Below, piece after piece: positions 20,094 to 30,412 of a stretch of 35,391 bases of DNA; the first letter of the stretch is position 1; each line of letters opens with the position of its first letter. The stretch comes from Gnetum montanum (taxonomy: Eukaryota; Streptophyta; Gnetopsida; Gnetales; Gnetaceae): positions 1-35,391 of the forward strand of contig MNCI01014272.1 in NCBI GenBank assembly GCA_015680685.1, in the 5' to 3' direction. The translations under genes were made by a program, and so were the position numbers. Under the pieces are notes generated by a model that was not told the DNA's origin, searched no databases, and saw only the letters and a program-made list of their open reading frames with translations.

Positions 20094-21197
20094 GAGTTCG
20101 CCTTCGATGGGACCCAACGGAGCCTCCATCTGATGGGGCAGCCATGCCACATGTATGAAGAGATGCGTAAATGTGCGTTACGCTTGACACGCTCCTTATG
20201 GGAGAGTAAGGGTGTAAATGAAAACCTTTGGAAAAAGGATGCAGAGGTTAGAGAAGAAGAATGAGTCTCTGACCAAAGAGGTCGGGGACCTAAAGTTGCA
20301 ATGCGAGTTCTTACAGGCGCGGGAAACAGGTGACGGGGACTAGCATACCGCTGTTATTGACTACTCCCGTTATTGGATCATAATCAATACTAGCGTGCAA
20401 ACCAGTCGGGCATTGGTAGAGAAGTGGATGCAGATAGAGCTGTTAGCCCAGAAAAGCCAAGACTGGAGGGACTACTGTGCAAGTGTACAAGAATGGGGGC
20501 AGAAGGAAAAGGACCACAAACATTTGTATAAGCGAGAAAGTATCGCTTACCATCAACATTATTGTGATTCTACCATTGAAGCCCAATCCTTGCGAGTCTT
20601 CCTGGATGTCATTGGAGCATCTGAAGCCTTCAAGAAGTTTCAAGAGCAGGTGACTGTAAGTGCGTCCCTGGAAAGGGAGGTGACTCTCCCCGGGGGCCAG
20701 ATTACCATCCTGACTTTCTTCCCTGACCCGCCTCGCTGGACTAGCATGGAGAAAGGGAAGGCAAAGGCTAGAGCTGCTCTTGGAGATGAAGTGTGGTCTG
20801 ACCTGACTGAGGATGAAATCATGGAGTGCCTATGGGCCGGCTTGGAAAAGCATCCCTTTGTTGCAGAAGTAGGGCCATCGCGAGTAAGTTTAATCATGAC
20901 GAAGTCTAAATTTTCTGATTGTGTTGTCAAGTTTTGTCTTGCTAATATGTTCTCTATATCTAGGTACTAGAAGAGGATAAAGAAGGTGAGGTAGCTGATG
21001 AGCAAGTACAAGAAGAGGGGTGTAGTGATGAAGAGCGTCCTCCTGTGGAGCCGGTGCAAGAACAAGAACCTCGTAAAGAGGGGATTCTCCATGAAGGAAT
21101 ACTTCCCAGAAGAGAAGGCCCACTAGAGGATGATTTATTAGGTCTAGAGCCAAACTTGAGAGATACTGGTGATAGTGGCATCAGAGGAGATGCGTAA
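20094..21197 (+). pseudogene. Exons 8 and 9: coiled coil and acidic C-terminus
   Basis: Exon 8 reads VRLRWDPTEPPSDGAAMPH, changes frame within about 20150-20240, then MQRLEKKNESLTKEVGDLKL (heptad-like), a TAG at 20341, RALVEKWMQIELLAQKSQDW, RDYCASVQEWGQ, EVTLPGGQITILTFFPDPP, DEVWSDLTEDEIMECLWAGL. It ends in Arg at 20883 before GTAAGT. Exon 9 (20964-21197, 77 codons) is acidic: VLEEDKEGEVADEQVQEEG ... PLEDDLLGLEPNLRD ... RGDA, then TAA. The old copy matches through most of exon 8, and its last intron ends at the same TAG/GTACTAG junction. A coiled coil suggests oligomerisation or protein binding (inference). Confidence 0.75.
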
Positions 21198-21393
21198 TTG
21201 TGGTTTACGCATGGTTTTATTGGTTGGAGTCAAACAATGGTTACGTGAATGACTGAAAGACTAGCTATTAGATCTTGTGGAATTTTTAAATGTTATTTAT
21301 TATTATTTTTTTGTCTTTCGCGTTTTTATCTGCAAAGCATAAGCGTAGTTATTAACGATTTTGCTTATGGTATGTTGCGATGAAATAGAATTA

Positions 21394-21548
21394 CCAGTTT
21401 AAGGCCATGGCGGGCTATCACTAGTTTTAGGCCATTGCGGGCCATGGCTAGTTTTAGGCCATTGCAAGCCATGGTGGGAGTTTGCGTAATCTGGAAACTA
21501 GTTTTAGGCCATTGCGGGCCCTGACTAGTTTTAGGCCATTGCGGGCCT
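21394..21548. repeat. Minisatellite 2: five ~27-bp units related to minisatellite 1
   Basis: Copies at 21394, 21421, 21448, 21498 and 21525 share CTAGTTTTAGGCCATTGCG followed by GGCC. As in minisatellite 1, an AGTTTTA box is followed by a stem (GGCC/GGCC, once GGCC/GGCT, once GGCC/AGCC) around a 6-nt loop (ATTGCG, ATGGCG). It lies just beyond the stop of the opposite-strand gene, between the two convergent gene ends. Confidence 0.85.
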
Positions 21549-21865
21549 TTTTGCATAATATAGAGAGTGTAATTGATGGTAATGTATTATTTTTGCGTAA
21601 TTGGACTAAAGTGATTAAACAGTGTAAATAGCGTATATAAGAGAAATACAATAGCGCAAGAAATGGCAAGCGTAAACATTGGAAATTTCTATAGCATAAA
21701 TATGCATTAGATGAAAACGGTCATGCTAAGTATAAACAAAAATAATTGGTAAAAACATAATAGTGCGTGTAAATGCCATTCAGCTCAACCGCTAATTCGC
21801 AATTGTTTCTTAATGGCCTTTACGTTCAGTGTTGTGTAAGGGCAGAGGGATTTACAGTCTGACTC
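21549..21865. other. Spacer between the convergent gene ends, no gene seen
   Basis: AT-rich sequence with several GCGTAA words. It is bounded by the opposite-strand gene's 3' minisatellite and the end of protease. A splice donor for the gag-pro to pol intron would be expected near 21800 on the - strand; I see weak candidates only. Confidence 0.5.
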
Positions 21866-21869
21866 CTCC

Positions 21870-22589
21870 ATGCTGCCATCCTGAAATGGCAGGTTGGCCT
21901 AGGCTAGACTATCATCGTTGGCTTCAGTTTGTTGAGCGATTTGGAGATGGGTTTGATCATCCGATGTTTCTATCTCCGAACCCTGTTCTTCAATATTGTT
22001 AATAGTCCTGGGGTTGATTTTATCACCGTGTATTACGACCTCCCCTCCTACATAGGGTAAGTGTATTTTCTAATGTATCGATGATGAAACCACCCTCAGC
22101 TAGGCTAGCCAGGACCTCCCAAAGATCAAGTTGAACCCAGGCATCTCCTCGATGACTAGGAATGTGGCATTCGTTGGGAATTAATTCCCCGCCACAAACT
22201 CGATATGCACCATCCCCTTGACCTGAACCCTTGCTCCATTGAATGACTTTACGCATGTTGTCATTGTGGGAATGATCTGGTCGACCAGACCCAACCTATC
22301 CACGATGGGATAAGGAATGACATTTGTAGCTGCGCCATCGTCCATGTGTACCCTTCAGATGGTGATCAACCCAAATGGTGATGAACATGGGTTCAATTGT
22401 CACTTGACCTTTCTCAGGGTCATCTTTGATGGACTCGTCATGAAAGGTCAGTGAGGTGGGCTTAGGTTGCTCAGCTTTGGAAGGAAACATGACAGCGTGT
22501 ATCACTTCCTCCTGCGCTGGTAAGCTTTCATCCATAGGTATGGATGTCAGCATACGGAACATAGCCTCACGGTGTTTTTGGGATGTCAT
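21870..22589 (-). pseudogene. Aspartic protease region of the young element, frameshifted
   Basis: The - strand first frame gives SLTFHDESIKDDPEKGQV and EPMFITIWVDHHLK. The match then moves to another frame: RVHMDDGAATNVIPYPIVD (active site D-D-G in place of the common D-T/S-G), VQVKGMVHIEFVAGN, a stop, then FLVIEEMPGFNLIFGRSWLA and two more stops. The FLV..PGFN.I.GR.WL block is typical of Ty3/gypsy proteases. The frameshift falls near 22355. The protease would cut the gag-pol polyprotein. Confidence 0.8.
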
Positions 22590-23355
22590 AAGTAGGTCAT
22601 AGAGGCTTAGTGTTATATCTTTTTGTTTTAGAGCCTATTTGACCTACGTGAACACGTCAAAGAGGTCCTTCTCTCAGCTAGGTTGTTTATTCCCCTTGTC
22701 TTCTTCTATTTGTCCCAAGAGACGAATCTCCCGAGGTGAAATGATGTCAGTCGAGGGATTGTTATTTTTCTCCCTGAGAGGAGGTGGCTAAATTTCTGCA
22801 CCTTTATCCTGCCCCTGAGGTACAGGCGAAGGCACAGAGGCCAGGGGCCTAAGCTTAGGGAAGCCGAGCGTAAAGTGGTCTTTTGTGGCATTAACAGATG
22901 CGTCTTTTCCCTTTTGTTTATCAGGTGGCGGTTGGCAGTTTTGGTTAGAGGCCTACCCTTACGTGAGAGGAGTAGTTGGTGGTTTTGGCGCTCTAATAAT
23001 GAAAGGTGCTTTATACGTGGGCGTAGACAAGGCCGCAGCTTTGCTATTACTACATGGCTGAGTGGCATTCTGAGAAGGTGCACAAATGATAAAAGGTGGC
23101 CTTGAGATGCCACTGGCTGTCGATGAAAGGTTTTCCCCCTGCTGTGAGTTGGTAGGTACACGCAAAATTAAAGGTTGTTTGGGTGGTGCCTTCCTCTCAC
23201 TGTCCGTACTCACCACATTGATTGTATAGGATGCGTCATTTGCATTCAATGGATCCTTATACACGTGCAATGCTTGGTTTTCTAGATGCGTTGGACTACT
23301 GCCGTCTAGTTTCAAATGACCCTCGTGGATCATGTGTTGAATGTCATCTTTCAAC
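22590..23355 (-). pseudogene. Gag-protease linker with a zinc-binding-like box upstream
   Basis: Just upstream (near 23390) the frame reads RFCGYHQFCGHDID, a stop, YWALKDDIQHMIHEG. This follows the CxYHxxxGHxTxxCxxLKxxIExLI region of Tat-type gag proteins. Downstream the frame is Pro/Lys-rich (APPKQPLILRVPTNSQQG), without recognisable domains, and changes frame at least once. It is a low-complexity linker between gag and protease. Confidence 0.6.
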
Positions 23356-25573
23356 GCCCAGTATTAATCTATATCGTGACCACAGAACTGGTGGTAGCCA
23401 CAGAAACGGTCCAGCCTGAAAGATTTCGGAACCGGTGGTTCGTTAGGTAAGGCTAAAGAAGGATTCTTCAGCAGTTCACAATGATGTTTGTGATGCTTCA
23501 GAGCTTCTTTGGATACCCTTTTGGGTTGCATGTATCCTGCCCCTAACAATTGTTTCAACAGTTCTGAGTGTTTTACAGGCAGGGCTGTATACTTTGAGCG
23601 ATCTTTACGCTCAAAGTTTGGTTTTGGCTGGGGGGTCCTTCAGGGGTAGCTGTGTCTTGGCCGGTGCTACCTGCACTAGTCGTGGTCTCAGGAGGTGCTG
23701 TAGGTGCCTTCTTGTTCTTGTTCTTTGTGCTCTCAGCTAGCACAACTACTGTTGTTGTCGCTACTTTACCTTTGTCCTTGCCCTTGTTGTGAGCGTTCTT
23801 GGGGTCTTTGCTGGCCTCCGTAGCATCTTGGATGCTTCTTGTTTGAGCGAAGGCCTGATGTAAAGAGTTAGGGAAAAGATAATATACCTTTGACTTGATA
23901 AAGTCATTGACTGCTCCTTTGAAGATGGCTAGTAAGTGTGGCTCCACGATTGGCTCACGGATTTCATTCAAAGTAGCATTTCAGCGCTGTATGAACTTCT
24001 GGAATGGTTCGAGAGGGTCTTGTTTCACTCCCATGAGTTGATCCAACATGACTTCTGGCTTTAAGTTGTATTTAAAGTGAGTTAAAAATTGTGTCAAAAA
24101 CTCTTTCAAAGTTGAAATGGAAGAGCGTGGGAGGGCTTGATACCAATCTAAAGATTTCCCTGTTAGAGACATAGCAAAGACGTGGATGATCGTGTGAGGC
24201 CACTATTGCAGCAACAAGGATTCGGATCTAAAGGTGACTAAATGAGCATTAGGATCCCCCTCCCCATTATATTTGGTAAAATGAGGTAAGGACATCCCTG
24301 GTGGCAATGATAGCATAGGGGCCGCTGAGCTAATAGGATCATCTTGGTAGAAGTCCATGATCTGTACAGTGTCTGAGCCAGCAGCCTTAAGGCACCTAAC
24401 CTCCTTAGTGAGGGTTTGAATAAGTAAAAAGGCTTGGTTTAGACCTGTTGGTGGAGGTGTCTATGTAGGAGGAGTAGGGGGCTGACCTGGGAAAATAGGG
24501 GGCTGAACTGGAAAAGCTGTGTCAGGCAGTGGAAATGCTGGGATGGTTTGGCCGGTAGATGGTGGGGCGGGGATCCCTATAGGTAGGGGGGCCTGTGAGG
24601 ATCACCACCCACCGGTCTGAGAAGATAGGTTAGCCGCCGCCTGCTGCACTGGATAGGGATATGGATATTGTGGGATTGTCTGTGGAGCATGCATCGCAGG
24701 TGCAAGTGAGGATTGCACACCATATACCGTGGACTGGTTATATTGTGCCACTGGGATGGTCCACTGACCTGCGGCAGGCTGTTGGACGGGTATTTGAGGC
24801 TGCACGACGACGGTGATCTATTGGGTTGGAGGGGGCAGAAGCGATAAAGTCTGCACCAGGCGAGTTGTGGATATGATGTGGGGTTGGATTTGAGGGATGA
24901 AATGAGGTGCGGTGGTCGCTGGAACCACCGACGGAATGCTAAGCATGCGTGGTGACGAAATTGCCCCCATGTTATTGTGGGGTACTTGCACTTGCAGCCC
25001 AGATGGCTACGTAGTGACTTGGGGAATGACAGGGAAGTGCGTCTATGTGGTCATGGCTGGGTTAAGAGGGGCAGCTTCTCCGTTGTAAGGAAACAGGGGA
25101 TTTATGTACGTGTGGGGGCTTAGAGTATGGTATGAATGTTCAGACTGGGCTGTACATTCATCCTCTTCCTCCTCTCCATTCTGGGGCTCCAGCGTAGCCC
25201 GTGTAGCCTGGCTCTTGGCCATGACCAACTATGTTATAATTTCATGTTGATGGTTTGTTAAAGGGATAATGTCATAGGCTGTTGGGATGAAATCCTGACC
25301 CCCTCGATGGATCATCTCGAAATTCCGCTTCACCTCGATTTTGGCTCGGCTAAGGGCAAGCTTCACCTGGATCTTGACACAGATGAAATTGTATTCCTCG
25401 GGGGTTACGACAGTGAATACTGGGTCTTTGCCCTGTAGTCTCAATGACCAACGCGATGGTCCCTGAGGTCCCACTGCACTAGAAGGTGGTCTGGTGATAG
25501 CGATGGGGTTCATAGATGTGGCACCCAAATTAGCAGTGACCATGGCAGTTGTGGTAGTGTATGTGAAATCCAT
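23355..25573 (-). pseudogene. gag: Gag of the young element, interrupted by stops
   Basis: Starts at ATG 25573, 243 bases inside the 5' LTR edge (MDFTYTTTTAMVTANLG). A long Pro/Gln-rich N-terminal half follows (QPQIPVQQPAAGQWTIP, IPQYPYPYPVQQAA). The conserved half has MDFYQDDPISSAAP, FTKYNGEGDPNAHL, MSLTGKSLDWYQAL, HFKYNLKPEVMLDQLM, LLAIFKGAVNDFIKSKVYY and a Lys/Thr-rich tail. About nine in-frame stops occur, several at expected Trp or Gln codons: after KFIQR the old copy has Trp. The Pro/Gln-rich extension is longer than in the old copy. Confidence 0.88.
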
Positions 25574-25796
25574 TGATCAAATATATTGACGACAAGGTAC
25601 GACTGGATCTAAACGATGGTTGACAAAAAGATCGCGAATAGGCTTTCTACCTTGTAAGATTCCAAAGGAATCATTCCTGTGACCGATCTATACCACACGA
25701 TTTGCCGTAAACTTCCCTAGAGGTATTACGTTTACGTTTTTGGGTATAAATCGCTAACAGGGCTACCCGAAAAATACAGATCGGAGCCTATGTCCT

Positions 25797-25809
25797 CCTT
25801 CTAGCGCCA
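25797..25809 (-). other. Primer binding site of the young element
   Basis: On the - strand, six bases after the end of the 5' LTR, comes TGGCGCTAGAAGG. A TGG-start sequence here is complementary to a CCA tRNA 3' end. I do not assign the tRNA. Confidence 0.65.
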
Positions 25810-26588
25810 GAAAATTGTAACGACGAAAAATGTCGATAGCTGGAATACCAAACAAAATCCGTGTATACAATCTTAACCACGGATCCGTGTGAGGGCTATG
25901 CTGGAGAAAATGAATCCGTAGTGCCCTGAATGGTCTTGTCGATCAGACAGGGACTTACTAAATCAGTAAACCGATGGAGATTATGGATGTTGCGTGGAAC
26001 GATTTGATTCGACGGCTCGCAAAATGAGAGAAAAAACAATGCAGATGAATTATAACGATGATAACGCTAACACGGTAAAAGGAATCAGACACGAGAGAAA
26101 CGCGTGATTTCAAGATCTATGGCTTTGACCCTAAAACTGAATATTTTGTATATCACGTTACACTGGGGAGACCCCGATTGCCTTGTGTAAAGAAAACACA
26201 AAATAACAAGGAAAACTGTCTAAGCAGAAATACAGAATGAAGTCCGATCTACCTCGTAGGCTAGAGATGGGATGCAAGGAAGGTCAAGTTCTGACGTATA
26301 TTGATCAACTGCTTCTGACCAATAGAAACTCACAGACCACACCAGATGATCTCTTGATCTCTGATCGACTCCTTTTGCCTTAGGTAGTCTTTGCTTGAAA
26401 CTGCCGACGATCACCAATGGAGAAAGTTGTGTCTTCGCCAAAGGGGTAATCGCTCCTGCTGCCAATGCTCAGGCAAAAATGTCTCCTGTCTCTGTGGAAA
26501 GATAGTGCTACCAAATGATTGGCAGAAAAAAAATGCTGCCCTCTCTCTCTGTCTTAGTCTTTTTTTTGTTTTTCTTCGCCAACTGGGA

Positions 26589-26596
26589 TATTTATA
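26589..26596 (-). promoter_or_regulatory. TATA box of the 5' LTR promoter
   Basis: TATAAATA on the - strand within CCTATAAATATCCC. It puts the transcription start around 26560, making U3 about 790 bp and R-U5 about 745 bp. An A-rich then GAGAGAG-rich leader follows. Position and orientation fit the sense promoter of gag-pol. Confidence 0.65.
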
Positions 26597-26769
26597 GGTT
26601 TTACAATACGTGGAGAAGGCACGGCTGTGATGACACGTGTTTCAAACCCTTCAGAAGGTCGTTGACTTGACTGTCCTTGTATTAAAATTTGTGACCACGC
26701 ATAATATGCGCATCTGCGTATTGTGCGTATGGATGACAAGTGTGGATTGGGCATGTCTCAGTTGATTTT

Positions 26770-27185
26770 GGGCTACATTACGCTTGTACGCATTGCGTCG
26801 TGTGCGAGAGCGTAATAAAGCACACAAGCAAGGGAATCAAGCTGCTTTACGCTGGTTGATGCTGCCAAGCGTAGTGAAGCGTAAACAATGATTAACTTGG
26901 CGATGGGTTACGCTGCCTACGCTGCGTTGCGTAATGAGCGTAACTTGACCTGTTGCGCTTCCTTTGGATCCTTTTGACATTTCCGAAGCTCGTTACGCTG
27001 CCTTGCGTAATAGAGCGTAAATTTGCCCTTGGACAAAAAGACTTAGCAGAATACACGAGAGGTCGCATATTATGCTGCTTAGGCCTTAGGCTTCACCAAA
27101 TCTGCTGAAGTAAATTGCCTTCTAATGTCAGACTATGTTACACTGAGCGTCATTACGCTACATTGCGTACTATAGCGTAAAGACA
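26770..27185. promoter_or_regulatory. Cluster of TTACGC/GCGTAA hexamers in U3
   Basis: About a dozen copies of the hexamer TTACGC or its complement GCGTAA lie in ~410 bases upstream of the TATA box, in both orientations. The 3' LTR has the same cluster with several copies changed at the CpG. Such density upstream of a promoter suggests binding sites (inference). Confidence 0.6.
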
Positions 27186-27351
27186 AAAAACATAGTAAGA
27201 CAAGAAATCTGCGAAGGGAAACCAAAGTCTTGATGCCGCGTGCCTCTTTGCCTTGCCCTTCCTTGTTCTTCTTTCTGGAATTCTGTCATGTACTTTTGTC
27301 TGAATCGCGAATCTTCGCCTAAGGCCGACTCACAATTTTCACGGTGTTTCA

Positions 27352-27356
27352 CCATG
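27352..27356. repeat. Target site duplication CCATG, right copy
   Basis: Identical to 10069-10073 and directly adjacent to the right LTR end. Removing the insert and one copy rejoins the old element. Confidence 0.9.
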
Positions 27357-27599
27357 TTTTGGGTTATCCATGCATAATTGCTAGAGTATTTTATAATATT
27401 TTGGCATTATTTGCTTATTTAATCACACATGGGTCACCTAATGTTCTTATGGTTGATATGCAAGATTGGAGTATGAACACTTGGGAGAAAATCAATTTTC
27501 CTTTGATTCTAAGTGGACCTCATGGTAATGTTGAATAATTAATCTTAATTACTTAGATCTTAAGCTTGAGAGCCTCTTCAATCACATAGCCTTGATAGA
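27357..27599 (+). other. Old element sequence right of the insertion, no domain recognised
   Basis: The first ~240 bases after the insertion show a 64-codon + frame (MFHHVLGYPCIIARV... to GPHGNVE) without similarity to the pre-RT region of the young pol. It may be spacer, or part of unrelated sequence inserted earlier between the opposite-strand gene and pol. Confidence 0.4.
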
Positions 27600-30412
27600 A
27601 AAACCTCTTGAANATTATACACATTTTTATTGATTTCTAAGACTTGAATAAGACTACTATCAAAGATGATTTTCCTTTACCTAGTATTGACCAACTTATC
27701 AATACTATGACTAGACATGCCTTGTTATCCTTCATTGATGGATTATTGAGATATAACCAAGTTAGGATTAACCCAAAGCATCAACTTTTTAAAACCTTCA
27801 TGATCCCTTAGGAAACCTTTTATTGCACAATGATTTCATTTGGTCTTAAGAATGTAGGCATAACTTACCAATGAGTCATGATATATATCTTTAGTGATTA
27901 TATGCTAGGATTTATTAATGAATACTTTGACAATATAGCCATTAAATCAAACATAGCCAATGACCATGCACATGACCTTGACCTTGTGCTAAAATGATGT
28001 TTTAAATATGAACTCAGGCTTAATCCCAAGAGGTATGTTTTTGGTATCAAAACTAGTAAGATGCTTGGCTTTGTAATATCCAAAGTAGTAATACATGTTG
28101 ATACTAATAAGATTAAGGTCATATCCAACTTGGAAATACCAACTAACCTTAAGGAGCTTCAGGGATTGCAAGGTAGATTACAATTTATTCATAGGTTCAT
28201 TTCTAGGCTTATAGATAAATTACAACTCATACAACACTTGCTTAAGAAAAGAGTATGCTATGAGTGCATGGCTCAATGCTAAGAAAACTTCGAAAACCTT
28301 AATTAAGAGTCAGCACAACTAGCCATGATCTATCTGCTACAAAAGGATAAGCCTTTTTACATCTACCTTACTATATGCAACATGCCCATTGCCTCTTTAC
28401 TCTATTAGAAATAGGATGATGAAGTGGAGCTACCGGTATACTACCTAAGTCATGCTTTAATTGCGTATGAGGCCCAATACACTAAAGTGGAGAATTATTA
28501 TCTAGCCATAGTCTTCTAATTAAAGAAGTGAAGATAATACCTCTTTAGGAGCCAATTTAATATCATTTCCAAGGATAACATGCTTAGAGCTATAATGACC
28601 AATATCTATGAAAGTAGTCATATAGCCTATGGGAAAGCCATAATACTTGAGTTTAACCTCCATTACATATCCCAAGCTTCAACAAAAGGCTAAGCTATAG
28701 CCATGTAACTTCAACAATTTTAGTGAAGTACCTAAGGGCTATGAGGAAATTATGTACTTTGAGGGAGCTTCAACCCCTATGGGGATAGTGTTGCTACCAT
28801 CATAATATCACCTTCTAGTCAAATCCAAACCTTCGCCTACCATTTTGATTTCCCATGTACTAACAACATGGAAAAGTATGAAGGATTGATCAAGGGAATG
28901 ATTGTATTCCATGATTAAGGAATCATTTGGTTGATGATAGAAGGTAATTTGCAACTTGTTATTTACCAAGTAACATAGGTTTATGCATGTCAAGCCAAAA
29001 ATTTTCAACCTTATTGTGATCTAGGCAAGAAACCAATGCAATAATCTATAGATGTTGGTATTTAACATATACCCTGAACCAAGAACATGTTAGTAGATGC
29101 CATTGCGACCTTAGCCCTAAGTGTGACACCTAATGTATTTAGCAAGTTATCCTCCTTAATTGTAACTTGTGTTATTCCCATCACACAGAACACTAAATGT
29201 GACTCTATAGCCTCTATCAACATTACTTCTCAAAACAAGTGATATATGATATCAAGTTTTACCTAATGCATGATGAATCTTCACAAGGCCTGACTACTTC
29301 TCAAAAGGACATTATACATAAAATATTAAAATAGTATGTTATTTTAGGTGATAATACATTATGTTGATAATCATATGATGGTATATTGTTAGTGTGCTTA
29401 GGAAAAACTAAAGCCTGAATAGTCCTTGAGCAAGTCATGAGGACATATGTGGAGGACATATAGAAACTATAGCCATGGATACTAAAATTAGGCAACAAGG
29501 CTATTATCATCCCTATATAGAAAATGAATTCCTATAGAGGGTTAAAACTTGTCACATCTACTAGTGACATGAAAACTTGATACACATGCCACCAACTGAA
29601 TTATATACTACTTAGATAACTTGGTCGTTTCAATGGTGGGGACTTGACATTATAACACCTAAGTCTTTTGTAAGGCATAACTTCATTATTACTACAACCA
29701 AATACTTTATAAAGTTGGGTGAAGCTATTTTCCTAAGGAAGATAACATCTCAACAAGTTTGTAGATTAATACTCAATAACATAGTAGCCCATTTTGGCAT
29801 ACCTTTAACTATAGTTACAAATAATGGATCACAATTTAGTAGCCAAGAAATGTAAACCTTTTGTCAAGATCTATGCATCAAGCATTTTTTTTGTCACCAT
29901 ATTGCCCTCAAGCCAGTGGACAAGTTGAAGGTAGTAATAAAGCCATTATAAACATGCTTAAAATAATGCTAAATAATAACAAACACAAGTGGCATGAGTG
30001 ACTTGTCCACACACTTTAGACCTATAGAACAACCTATCTAACTACAACTAGTGTAATCCCATATAACCTAGTTTATGAATTTGAAACTATTTTACTTATT
30101 GAATTGTAGGTTCCATTAACCTAGACTTGGTAGAAGAGTAGTGGATACAAATGCTTACTCACATCAAGCGATACCAAGAGAGGTAGAAGCAACAACATTG
30201 CCATGAATTGAACAAATAAAAGATAAAGGAAGGAGACTTGGTCATCAAGGCTATCTGCAAGCATGCAGATAAGTTCTTAGCCAACTAGAAGGGGCCTTTT
30301 CTAATCACCAAGGTCTACAACAATGGAGCCTTCAGAGTTGCAAACATGGATGGGAATGAATTGACCAATCTGGTCAACCATTCCTATCTAAAGCCTTATT
30401 ACATCTAACATA
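27600..30412 (+). pseudogene. pol: Degenerate pol of the old Tat element
   Basis: RT: FIDF, LNKTTIKDDFPLPSIDQL, RHALLSFIDG, MISFGLKNVGITYQ, NEYFDNIAIKS (catalytic YVDD changed to YFDN), LRLNPKRYVFGI, LKELQGLQGRLQFIHRFI. RNase H traces follow (28300-28690). The second RNase H begins MYFEGAST near 28750 (Asp to Glu) with PCTNNMEKYEGLIKGMI. Integrase: GLDIITPKSFVRHNFIIT, PLTIVTNNGSQFSS (Asp to Asn), NKAIINMLKIMLNNN, and the C-terminal module GPFLITKVYNNGAFRV and NHSYLKPYYI ending near 30410. Blocks align in order with the young pol. Stops and small indels are frequent. One base near 27613 is ambiguous. Confidence 0.9.

Larger units (their letters stand above)
17284..21197 (+). pseudogene. Opposite-strand nine-exon gene inside the retrotransposon (~1,040 codons)
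   Basis: Proposed exons: 17284-17376, 17482-17501, 17674-18123, 18212-18486, 18585-19496, 19590-19817, 19888-20016, 20094-20883, 20964-21197. Introns are 70-172 nt, GT-AG, with phases that fit at every junction. Order in the protein: Lys-rich N-terminus (MAPKGKRKNMKLAK), FCP1/NIF-like HAD domain, an unknown middle domain, an acidic linker, a coiled-coil region and an acidic C-terminus. The gene is antisense to gag and pol and lies between protease and RT. It is interrupted by TGA 17972, TAG 18008, TAG/TAA/TGA at 19163-19180, one TAG in exon 6, TAG 20341, and a net frameshift in 20150-20240. A diverged homologue at 7009-1819 shares several junctions. The microexon 17482-17501 is the least certain. 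Confidence 0.8.
10074..27351 (-). mobile_element. Nested 17.3-kb Tat-lineage Ty3/gypsy LTR retrotransposon
   Basis: Two near-identical LTRs (10074-11607 and 25816-27351), a 5-bp target duplication, a primer-binding site next to the right LTR and a purine tract next to the left LTR define a complete element reading right to left. Gag-pro (25573 to about 21870) and pol (16800-13321) are on the - strand in the Ty3 order RT, RNase H, integrase. A second RNase H between the first one and integrase marks the Tat lineage (Ogre, Retand). The internal part is unusually long because of a ~5-kb block between protease and RT with an opposite-strand gene, and a ~1.7-kb 3' region with another candidate gene and a minisatellite. 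Stops in all genes make it non-autonomous now. Confidence 0.93.
25816..27351 (-). repeat. 5' LTR of the young element (1536 bp)
   Basis: Bounded by TG at 25816 and CA at 27351, followed by CCATG. It carries the TATA box at 26589-26596 and the GCGTAA/TTACGC cluster in U3. It keeps more CpG sites than the 3' LTR. Confidence 0.93.

Noticed and set aside
25797-25809. Naming the primer tRNA
   Set aside because: The TGGCGCTAGAAGG match could not be compared to tRNA sequences here, so I leave it unassigned.
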